Positions 57,356 through 64,000 of a DNA stretch of 64,000 nucleotides are shown piece after piece (position 1 is the stretch's first letter; every line of letters begins with the position of its first letter). Below the pieces are notes generated by a model. It ran no database searches, was not told the DNA's origin, and was given only the letters and a program-made list of their open reading frames with translations. Source of the DNA: an uncultured Acetatifactor sp. Lineage in GTDB: Bacteria; Bacillota; Clostridia; Lachnospirales; Lachnospiraceae. The translations under genes were made by a program, and so were the position numbers. Location: the NCBI GenBank assembly GCA_934402375.1, contig CAKRUB010000012.1:11572-75571 (forward strand), written 5' to 3'.

Positions 57356-58270
57356 TTAATAAGTGAAAAGCTGTGCCCAGTAGGGAGTCGCACCGTTAAG
57401 GTAATATCCCACACCGATCGAGGTATACTTCGGATTCAAAATATTCGCCCTATGACCTTCCGAATTCATCCATGCGAGCACTACCTGTTCCGGCGTCCGC
57501 TGTCCCCACGCAATGTTCTCTCCCGCGCCCTGAAAACTGATTCCGTTCTCCTTCAATACAGTGGAAAACGAGCTTCCATTCGGTCTGGTATGGGAGAAAG
57601 ACTGTACTGTCTCCTTCGCGCGCACCAACGCCGCCTCATTCAGCTTTGTCGTCATTGTCAGCGCAGGAAGATTTACCTTGGCACGCTCCGCATTCACAAG
57701 CTCCACCACCTGTTCCGCAAAGCTCAGTACTTCGCTCTCCTCCTTGTCTGCGGAGTCGTCTTCCGGTACATCCGGCTTCTGCTCTGGTTTCTCTTCGGGG
57801 TTCTCGTCAGGTTTCTCCTCGGGTTTTTCCTCCGGCTTCTCCTCTGGTTTCTCTTCTGGCTTTTCTTCTGGCTTTTCTTCTGGACTCTCGTCGGGTTTCT
57901 CGTCCGGCTTCTCCTCTGGACTCTCGTCCAGCTTTTCCACTGGCTTCTCGTCCGGTTTTCCTTCTGGGTTCTCGTCGGGTTTCTCGTCCGGCTTTTCTAC
58001 CGGTCTTTCCTCCGGTGGATTTTCTCCGCCCGGACAGATAATCGGCTTGAGACAATTTTCAATAAAGGAAGTGTCAATCCCCAACTTCTGCAACCTTTCC
58101 AGAAGCTCCTGTACGTTTCGGGCAGAATATTGTCCCTGCACACCCTCTGTTGCCTCCGGCAATTCAGGCTTACAACCGGTACCTGCATTATTTCCGGCAT
58201 ACGGTATATTAACCTGTAGACTTCCTCCGATCAATGTTGCTGCAATCAGCATAGACGGTAACATATTCAT
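57356..58270 (-). CDS. Secreted CAP-domain (SCP/PR-1) protein with Pro-Glu-Lys repeats
   Basis: A 304-aa exported protein. A short signal peptide (about 1-25) leads to a small Cys-containing region, then a stretch of EKPDEKPEE-type repeats (about residues 88-168) that should form an extended wall-spanning rod. The C-terminal CAP domain has VELVNAERAKVNLPAL, the His in FSHTRPNGSSF, GENIAWGQ and HRANILNPKYTSIGVGYY. Ribosome site AGGAGG ten bases upstream. Preceded by a WalR-like site. Confidence 0.93.
   Translation of the reverse strand: MNMLPSMLIAATLIGGSLQVNIPYAGNNAGTGCKPELPEATEGVQGQYSARNVQELLERLQKLGIDTSFIENCLKPIICPGGENPPEERPVEKPDEKPDENPEGKPDEKPVEKLDESPEEKPDEKPDESPEEKPEEKPEEKPEEKPEEKPEEKPDENPEEKPEQKPDVPEDDSADKEESEVLSFAEQVVELVNAERAKVNLPALTMTTKLNEAALVRAKETVQSFSHTRPNGSSFSTVLKENGISFQGAGENIAWGQRTPEQVVLAWMNSEGHRANILNPKYTSIGVGYYLNGATPYWAQLFTY
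57770..58010 (-). repeat. In-frame Pro-Glu-Lys tandem repeats
   Basis: Degenerate 12- and 15-bp units encode E(K/N/S)P(D/E)EKP. Prone to length change by slippage. Confidence 0.85.
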
Positions 58271-58363
58271 TTTGTTTTCTCCTCCTTCTGTTTCCTTAAT
58301 AGTTTCCGTAACCTTTATGTAATGATATAAACTTGTACGCGTCAGCCTGACGTCTGCAAATAT

Positions 58364-58380
58364 ATTACAAATTTGTTACA
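58364..58380 (-). promoter_or_regulatory. WalR-box-like site upstream of the CAP gene
   Basis: On minus TGTAAC-N5-TGTAAT, identical in half-sites and spacer to part of the NlpC/P60 site. It starts at about +1 of the predicted CAP transcript. Confidence 0.65.
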
Positions 58381-58386
58381 TTTCAA

Positions 58387-58415
58387 ATCCTATCATGGAA
58401 ATAGAAGATTTACAA
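58387..58415 (-). promoter_or_regulatory. Candidate promoter of the CAP gene
   Basis: On minus, TTGTAA (58410-58415), a 17-bp spacer, TAGGAT (58387-58392). Leader about 110 nt. Confidence 0.5.
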
Positions 58416-58473
58416 TGGAAGTTACTGGAAGCGTATTTTCGTAAATTCCTTGAAAATTCCCATTTTTCTCCTA

Positions 58474-58502
58474 TTGCTCAAATATTACAAAATTGTTACA
58501 AT
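58474..58502 (+). promoter_or_regulatory. Promoter of the 23-aa peptide gene, overlapped by a WalR-like site
   Basis: TTGCTC (58474-58479), a 17-bp spacer, TACAAT (58497-58502). The site 58484-58500 reads TGTAAC-N5-TGTAAT on minus and covers the spacer and most of the -10 box. Confidence 0.65.
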
Positions 58503-58556
58503 CATCTTGTCAGCTGATACAAATACAAATCAAAATAAAATAAGGAGGACAAAACT

Positions 58557-58628
58557 ATGTGTTTCAAATTCAATAGCTGTTCCGAGTTATTTAATGCTAT
58601 TTGCAGAATGTTTAACTTCGGTTGTTAA
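58557..58628 (+). CDS. 23-residue peptide with four Cys
   Basis: A short frame with an ideal ribosome site (TAAGGAGG, eight bases before ATG), its own promoter 54 bp upstream and a terminator starting 5 bp after the stop. The peptide has Cys at 2, 8, 16 and 23 (it starts MCFKFNSCSE and ends in Cys), five Phe and little charge. No secretion signal, no processing enzyme or AgrB-like gene nearby. It could be a regulatory or structural microprotein, or a short leader; function unknown. Confidence 0.65.
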   Translation: MCFKFNSCSELFNAICRMFNFGC

Positions 58629-58633
58629 TCTTT

Positions 58634-58662
58634 TACCCCAGTCGTCAGGCTGGGGTATTTTT
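58634..58662 (+). terminator. Rho-independent terminator after the 23-aa peptide gene
   Basis: TACCCCAG and CTGGGGTA flank an 8-nt loop and are followed by TTTTT. Confidence 0.92.
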
Positions 58663-58745
58663 CTGTATATATCACTTTCTTCCAAATTTCATGTCTTCAC
58701 GTCTGGGGATACTTCATCTACATACTTTTGTAGACTTTTCCCACG

Positions 58746-58855
58746 GTTGCTGACTCTGCAACGCGTACGGAATCTCCTGTTCTCACACCTACTTAACACC
58801 TTTGGCGCAGTTGCCGACTCTGCAACGCCGTACGGAATCTCCTATTCTCACACCT
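58746..58855. repeat. Imperfect direct repeat, two copies 64 bp apart
   Basis: Copies 58746-58790 and 58810-58855 differ by two substitutions and one inserted base. Each begins with a small inverted repeat (GTTGC-N7-GCAAC). Confidence 0.85.
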
Positions 58856-58964
58856 TTATAATGTCTACTACATGCTATTTTTGTGCATCTTGAAATTCCG
58901 CAGGTACAGTCCCCTGCCCCTTAAGGTAACGACCGCATTGAGTACATAGCATGTCTTCTCGCTG

Positions 58965-58995
58965 TTTTTTACCCGCGCCCCTGTGTGGGAGTGTC
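58965..58995. repeat. Possible decayed CRISPR repeat beyond hicAB
   Basis: By eye 22 of 31 aligned positions match the array consensus, with one gap, mostly in the ACCC and GTGGG parts. Same orientation as the array. Could be chance. Confidence 0.35.
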
Positions 58996-59051
58996 TCATG
59001 CCGAACTGGTGTCACCAGCGGCATTAAGTCATTGCTTTATACCGCCGCAAT

Positions 59052-59450
59052 CTATTTGGCGCCAACTTTTTGTATCAAAGCTTCCTGTAGCACCTGCGAA
59101 AAATTGATATTCATAGCCGTAGCGGCTTCGTTCAACCATTCCGGAATAGTAAGTGTCTTCTTAACCGCCTTGGAGTTATGCTTCTTCTGGTAAGACAGAA
59201 GATCAAATTCAATTACTACACAAAATGCGTTCGGCTCTGTTGCTATTGCGCTAGGCTTGGAGGGCTCGGGCAACGGCTCATTGCTTTTTTCCCGACTGAT
59301 GATAGCTAGACCGAGAGCATCCATTGCCATTTCATAAGCATCCTGCATGTCGTCCCCTTGAGTAAAGCACTCCGGCAGATCAGGAAAGGAAATCCAGAAA
59401 CCTCCTTCTTCCGCTTCATGAAAGATTGCCGGATAAAATATTTTTTTCAT
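59052..59450 (-). CDS. hicB: HicB-family antitoxin
   Basis: A 132-aa antitoxin. Residues 1-50 are the HicB partial RNase-H-like fold (YPAIFHEAEEGGFWISFPDL, CFTQGDDMQDAYEMAMDALG). The C-terminus is a ribbon-helix-helix-like segment (LTIPEWLNEAATAMNINFSQ) for DNA binding. GGAGG six bases upstream. 28 bp after hicA; it should neutralise HicA and repress the pair. Confidence 0.95.
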   Translation of the reverse strand: MKKIFYPAIFHEAEEGGFWISFPDLPECFTQGDDMQDAYEMAMDALGLAIISREKSNEPLPEPSKPSAIATEPNAFCVVIEFDLLSYQKKHNSKAVKKTLTIPEWLNEAATAMNINFSQVLQEALIQKVGAK

Positions 59451-59478
59451 ATTCTACCTCCAGTGAATGGTGACTGGA

Positions 59479-59667
59479 TTATTTCAATCCAGCCTGTTTG
59501 AGTATTGCCTGTTCCATGCCCTTTTTTAAATCCTTGGAATGATAAGGAACAATTACAGTTTTGCCAGTCGTCGGATTATTTAGTTTTACATGAGAAGCAT
59601 TCTGACTAATCACTACAAAACCATTTGCCTTTAGATATTTTATCATTTCCTGCGATGTCATTGGCAT
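59479..59667 (-). CDS. hicA: HicA-family mRNA interferase toxin
   Basis: A 62-aa double-stranded RNA-binding-fold toxin. TSQEMIKYLKANGFVVISQ, then the active-site His in NASHVKLNNPTTGKTVIVPY and HSKDLKKGMEQAILKQAGL. The usual size. GGAG nine bases upstream. Toxin precedes antitoxin, the normal hicAB order. Confidence 0.95.
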   Translation of the reverse strand: MPMTSQEMIKYLKANGFVVISQNASHVKLNNPTTGKTVIVPYHSKDLKKGMEQAILKQAGLK

Positions 59668-59699
59668 CTTTAGTATCTCCTCTCCTTATCACATAATAC

Positions 59700-59728
59700 A
59701 TGTTAGCACGTGCTAATACGTGTGTCAA
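59700..59728 (-). promoter_or_regulatory. hicAB promoter with palindromic operator
   Basis: On minus, TTGACA (59723-59728), a 17-bp spacer, TAACAT (59700-59705). A perfect 14-bp palindrome TTAGCACGTGCTAA (59703-59716) lies over the spacer and -10 box, a good HicB operator. Confidence 0.85.
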
Positions 59729-59827
59729 CCAATTTATGCACTACTATCGGAAGAACTCACTCTGGCGCAAAATAATAATTTGATTTTACCTGACACAGAT
59801 CAAGGTACCCAAGAATTCACTCAAAGT

Positions 59828-59859
59828 ATTTAATTTTCTGTTCGCGTAAAAAGTGCTCT
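59828..59859. repeat. Possible heavily decayed CRISPR repeat
   Basis: About 15 of 32 positions match; most differences are C-to-T or G-to-A. It sits exactly one repeat-spacer period (65 bp) left of 59893. Confidence 0.3.
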
Positions 59860-59892
59860 CCCGATGCCTGTGACCATTATAGCCCCGGCAGG

Positions 59893-59924
59893 ATTTCACC
59901 CCATGTTTCCGCAGAAGAAATAAA
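59893..59924 (-). repeat. Degenerate terminal CRISPR repeat
   Basis: ATTTCACCCCATGTTTCCGC keeps the left half of the repeat; the right arm is eroded. It lies 65 bp before the first recognisable repeat, in register. Confidence 0.75.
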
Positions 59925-60321
59925 CTTTGGCTTCCGTATAATTCTCCACTTTTACCAATTTCAACCCGCACTCCCGCAAGGGGAGCGACCGTGCAGCGGT
60001 ACACGTTGCCCGTGGATGTATTATTTCAACCCTCGCTCCCACAAGGGGAGCGACATAAATATCGCACATAATCGTATAGTGTGGCATAATTTCAACCCAC
60101 GCTTCCACAAGGGGAGCGACCAGAATCGACCCGATTGACGCGATCATTGACGCATGATTTCAACCCACGGCTCCCACAAGGGGAGCGACGTAAAGGCAGA
60201 CACCGCCTTTCTTAATGTCACGATTTCAACCCACGCTCCCACAAGGGGAGCGACCTCGACTTTGATATCTCATAGCCTTCCTGTTTCAGATTTCAATCCG
60301 CGCTCTCACAAGGGGAGCGAC

Positions 60322-60420
60322 TAACCTTTTCCCATACATCTTCGTCGATTACTTTATTTCAACCCACGCCCCCGCAAAGAGAGCGACCAAAAGGTTTTCT
60401 GCTTTTGCTTTCCAGCAGTA
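60322..60420 (-). repeat. Duplicated spacer-repeat-spacer block, copy 1
   Basis: Spacers 60322-60355 and 60388-60420 with repeat 60356-60387. The block matches 60853-60951; the enclosed repeats share a CGCCCCCGCAA variant found in no other repeat. Confidence 0.9.
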
Positions 60421-60852
60421 ATTTCAATCCACGCTCCCACAAAGGGAGCGACACAATGCAACGCAAGGATGACGAGACACTGATGTTATTCCAACCTACG
60501 TTCCCACAAGGGGAGCGACCCCGCCCACCGGCAGGCTACCCACGCAAGACCGCATTTCAATCCGCGCTCCCGCGGGGGGAGCGACTGCATTATTTCGGAT
60601 AACATTCAAAATGTCAACCATTTCAACCCACGCTCCCGCAGGAGGAGCGACGTTTCAGCAAGCAGCCTACGCTTCGTAGTAAGCGGAATTTCAATCCGCG
60701 CTCCTGCGGGGGGAGCGACCGAGCTGGGCGCGGCAGCATGGGTACAAGGTGTAATTTCAATCCGCGCTCCCGCGAGGGAGCGACTTACCGCCATGCGAAT
60801 GTGCCGGTGATAATTCACTGATTTCAACCCACGCTCCCACGAGGGGAGCGAC

Positions 60853-60951
60853 TAACCTTTTCGCATACATCTTCGTCGGTTACTTTATTTCAATCCTCGC
60901 CCCCGCAAGGGGAGCGACCAAAAGGTTTTCTGCTTTTGCTTTCCAACAGTA
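60853..60951 (-). repeat. Duplicated spacer-repeat-spacer block, copy 2
   Basis: First spacer differs from copy 1 at 2 of 34 positions, second at 1 of 33, with order kept. Confidence 0.9.
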
Positions 60952-63900
60952 GTTTCAATCCTCGCTCCCGCAGGGGGCGCGACTACAATGCCGGGTACGA
61001 CGACTACGGCAACGCGATTTCAATCCTCGCTCCCACAAGGAGAGCGACGCGGCAGGGTCGGAATATCAGTAGTGTCCGGTATATTTCAACCCACGCTCCC
61101 ACAAGGAGAGCGACGGACTTGCAGAACCGCTAAAAATCCTCTCAAGAGCATTTCAATCCACGCTCCCACAAGGGGAGCGACGTAGCTTATCCGCCGCCCT
61201 GCTCTCCCATTTAGGATTTCAATCCACGCTCCCGCGTGGGGAGCGACAAAAAACCTCTGACCATGTCCCCGAAGCCGTCGAATTTCAACCCACGCTCCCG
61301 CGTGGGGAGCGACCTCCAGTAGCACCAGCACGCTTCGCGATCCCGAGATTTCAACCCACGCTCCCGCGTGGGGAGCGACGGATTCAGTGTAAGTGTCGGA
61401 GAGTTGGTGAGGTATTTCAACCCACGCTCCCGCGTGGGGAGCGACTTGACTGCCGTCATTGGTACTGTCATGAGTCCACCATTTCAACCCACGCTCCCGC
61501 GTGGGGAGCGACTTCTCTTCCGTGTCCGTCCATATTTGATACTTCGATTTCAACCCACGCTCCCGCGTGGGGAGCGACCATAATCCATTTCTAATTTTCT
61601 GTGCTTAGTTCCATTTCAACCCACGCTCCCGCGTGGGGAGCGACCTTTTGACAGCACACGTAGGCATACAATTTTGTTTATTTCAACCCACGCTCCCGCG
61701 TGGGGAGCGACGGTGTTGGCAAGTGCGTTTAATATGAGTAAGGCGATTTCAACCCACGCTCCCGCGTGGGGAGCGACATCAGATACACCACAGGGAGGCA
61801 TTGAAAATATTATTTCAACCCACGCTCCCGCGTGGGGAGCGACGAAATCATTGACGCAATCAATAATAATCTCGAAATTTCAACCCACGCTCCCGCGTGG
61901 GGAGCGACAATAAAGCGTATGTAACAGATTGCTGTTTGTGGGAATTTCAACCCACGCTCCCGCGTGGGGAGCGACGGAGACGAAACCAACATTTGTGATA
62001 TTGCAGGAAATTTCAACCCACGCTCCCGCGTGGGGAGCGACCAGGTGGGGGATTCTCACAAGTAGGGGTATCCAATTTCAACCCACGCTCCCGCGTGGGG
62101 AGCGACAAAAGCAAGTGTAAGCTTTGGAAGCGGTGCAACAATTTCAACCCACGCTCCCGCGTGGGGAGCGACGATTGTGACTGCACGGTAGCGGAATTTG
62201 CCGAAGAATTTCAACCCACGCTCCCGCGTGGGGAGCGACGCTTTGCCTATCAAATTTTGACAGAAGGGAAATGAATTTCAACCCACGCTCCCGCGTGGGG
62301 AGCGACCCAACCGCCAACCGTAACTTCTTGTATGCTGCATATTTCAACCCACGCTCCCGCGTGGGGAGCGACGCTTCCTGCTCCGCCAGCTCCTTTTTCT
62401 TTTTCAATTTCAACCCACGCTCCCGCGTGGGGAGCGACTTCAGCAAACTTGCTAACGCCGTAACCGTGGGAATTTCAACCCACGCTCCCGCGTGGGGAGC
62501 GACGAGGGTGCCACGGAAACCAACGCAGACGGAACAGTATTTCAACCCACGCTCCCGCGTGGGGAGCGACTCTTTCCAACTTCCAAAGAGCGATCCCCTT
62601 ATTTATTTCAACCCACGCTCCCGCGTGGGGAGCGACCCTGCTTGTAATGCTTCAATAATGTGATTAGCAAATTTCAACCCACGCTCCCGCGTGGGGAGCG
62701 ACAATACCGTGGTTTTTCAAGGGTGGGGGTGGTTTATTTCAACCCACGCTCCCGCGTGGGGAGCGACCTACAATCTTCTTTGATGTAGCATACTTTGCGC
62801 CATTTCAACCCACGCTCCCGCGTGGGGAGCGACTAACAGTAGCTTAAGGTTTTAACCTCTAGGGCGATTTCAACCCACGCTCCCGCGTGGGGAGCGACTT
62901 GGTAGCAACTGCACTGTGACAGTAAACCAACTTATTTCAACCCACGCTCCCGCGTGGGGAGCGACTCAAGCAGCAGTTTGATGCAGTAAATAGCAATTTA
63001 TTTCAACCCACGCTCCCGCGTGGGGAGCGACTCTATCCGTCGGCACCTTTTGGACTTCTTTTCTGATTTCAACCCACGCTCCCGCGTGGGGAGCGACAAT
63101 AAAGATGATTATAAAACGGAGCATACAAATATTTCAACCCACGCTCCCGCGTGGGGAGCGACTTTATTCCCATCGTGTAAAATTTGTAGCCAAAAATTTC
63201 AACCCACGCTCCCGCGTGGGGAGCGACGGCAACGCTCCATCTGATGCGATAACAAGCATCATTTCAACCCACGCTCCCGCGTGGGGAGCGACTGCGGGAG
63301 ATACCTTGGATCAGGACGGTTTTGCCGATTTCAACCCACGCTCCCGCGTGGGGAGCGACTACCACATGGCGGGACTACCTGAACATGGCCAAATTTCAAC
63401 CCACGCTCCCGCGTGGGGAGCGACGAAAAAGGGCAGGCGGCAGAGGCAGCGAAAACAGCATTTCAACCCACGCTCCCGCGTGGGGAGCGACCAGAGCAGG
63501 GAGCGCGGACTATGAGTGCAGAGCAATTTCAACCCACGCTCCCGCGTGGGGAGCGACTTTCCTCCTCGAGAATTTCTTCCAACATGTCAAGAATTTCAAC
63601 CCACGCTCCCGCGTGGGGAGCGACCATAACAGTAGCTTAAGGTTTTAACCTCTAGAGCGATTTCAACCCACGCTCCCGCGTGGGGAGCGACAGTAACACA
63701 CACATTTACCGATTTTACTTATGTGAATTTCAACCCACGCTCCCGCGTGGGGAGCGACCCAGCTTGTTTAACTTGCATTTTTGCGATGGTTTATTTCAAC
63801 CCACGCTCCCGCGTGGGGAGCGACGCGATTCCGCTATTTTTCGTGTGGATGGATCGCCATTTCAACCCACGCTCCCGCGTGGGGAGCGACTAATCAACAG

Positions 63901-64000
63901 GGTTCTCATAGTGATTTTAAATTTATTTCAACCCACGCTCCCGCGTGGGGAGCGACTTTATGATTTTTGACAATTTCTATAACTTCACTATTTCAACCCA

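Larger units (their letters stand above)
58663..59051. other. 389-bp region without a gene
   Basis: Holds an imperfect 45/46-bp tandem repeat (58746-58855), a sequence resembling a decayed CRISPR repeat (58965-58995), and a small palindrome (CTGGTGTCACCAG, about 59007). No convincing frame. Confidence 0.7.
59958..64000 (-). CRISPR. Large type I-C-like CRISPR array (61 complete repeats plus one cut by the edge)
   Basis: Repeats of 32 bp (one 31, one 33) recur every 65-68 bp with unique spacers of 33-36 bp. On plus the consensus begins ATTTCAACCCACGCTCCC and ends GGGGAGCGAC. Read on minus it starts GTCGCTCCCC and ends GGGTTGAAAT, the form typical of type I-C. The degenerate repeats at the left and identical ones at the right place the leader beyond 64000. 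Repeats 1-19 (59958-61181) vary, mainly in the hairpin loop; repeat 20 (61216) has the new loop with AATCC; repeats 21-61 are identical. No cas gene is in the window, so the subtype rests on the repeat alone. Confidence 0.98.

Noticed and set aside
57226..57414. 62-codon minus frame between thiN and the CAP gene
   Set aside because: Runs through a terminator hairpin and lacks a ribosome site.
59896..63970. Many short open frames of 60-155 codons in the CRISPR array, rich in STHAPAWGAT or APHAGAWVEI repeats
   Set aside because: They are translations of the 32-bp repeats and their spacers. None has a consistent ribosome site and the repeats explain them fully.
59052..64000. cas genes beside the array
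   Set aside because: Only hicAB lies to the left, and array polarity predicts cas genes to the right, outside the window.

Overview
The window looks like chromosome of an anaerobic Firmicute of the Clostridia, most likely a Lachnospiraceae-type gut bacterium. The reasons are a large single-chain PurL, a purE-M-N-D run, a GroESL operon with a perfect CIRCE element, rimP-nusA-ylxR-ylxQ-infB gene order, strong AGGAGG ribosome binding sites and consensus sigma-A promoters, at roughly 50% GC. The species cannot be named from sequence reading alone.

Layout. 1-2.8 kb: 5' end of purL (runs off the left edge), a TetR regulator and a small unknown gene, all on minus. 3-5.3 kb: a 763-aa protein with an N-terminal cyclic-nucleotide-binding fold (plus). 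5.3-7.1 kb: an unknown gene and a DUF4143-type ATPase. 7.2 kb: tRNA-Trp. 7.4-12.3 kb: GntR regulator-clpC-unknown-radA. 12.3-18 kb: purE-purM-purN-purD, a zinc-ribbon/HTH protein and an SH3b membrane protein with a tandem-repeat tail. 18-23 kb: M29 aminopeptidase, two small membrane proteins, pyrE and a second, AT-rich DUF4143 ATPase. 23.3-28.8 kb: rpsO-pnp, an SH3/NlpC-P60 cell-wall hydrolase and a Na/Pi-PhoU transporter. 28.8-37.6 kb: one long translation operon, rimP-nusA-ylxR-ylxQ-infB-rbfA-nrnA-truB-ribF, with a consensus promoter and a striking palindrome in its leader. 37.7-43.6 kb: lipoprotein, GH43 glycosidase, and a cassette of two GT8 glycosyltransferases with two PlsC-type acyltransferases. 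43.9-45.9 kb: groES-groEL. 46-51 kb: membrane protein, peptidase-like protein, AraC regulator, mgtE, yigZ. 51-58.3 kb: class A PBP, zinc-finger-like lipoprotein, azlCD, thiN and a CAP-domain secreted protein. 58.5 kb: a tiny Cys-containing peptide gene with its own promoter, RBS and terminator. 59-59.7 kb: hicAB toxin-antitoxin. 59.9-64 kb: a very large type I-C-like CRISPR array that continues past the right edge.

How it fits together. Most of the window is housekeeping: purine and pyrimidine synthesis, translation factors, RNA turnover, chaperones and protease. A second theme is the cell envelope: NlpC/P60, CAP, PBP1A, GT8/PlsC, SH3b. Two envelope genes (NlpC/P60 and CAP) and the tiny peptide gene share a WalR-box-like TGTAAY-N5-TGTAAT site near their promoters, and the NlpC/P60 copy has three half-sites in register.

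The accessory part is the right end. Repeat orientation puts the CRISPR leader, and probably the cas genes, to the right of 64000; the left end is the oldest part. The first 19 repeats are divergent and the last 41 complete ones are identical. The old part holds a duplicated spacer-repeat-spacer block, and the young part holds one protospacer sampled twice with the same PAM-side end. Faint repeat-like sequence on the far side of hicAB suggests the toxin-antitoxin pair sits in decayed array DNA.
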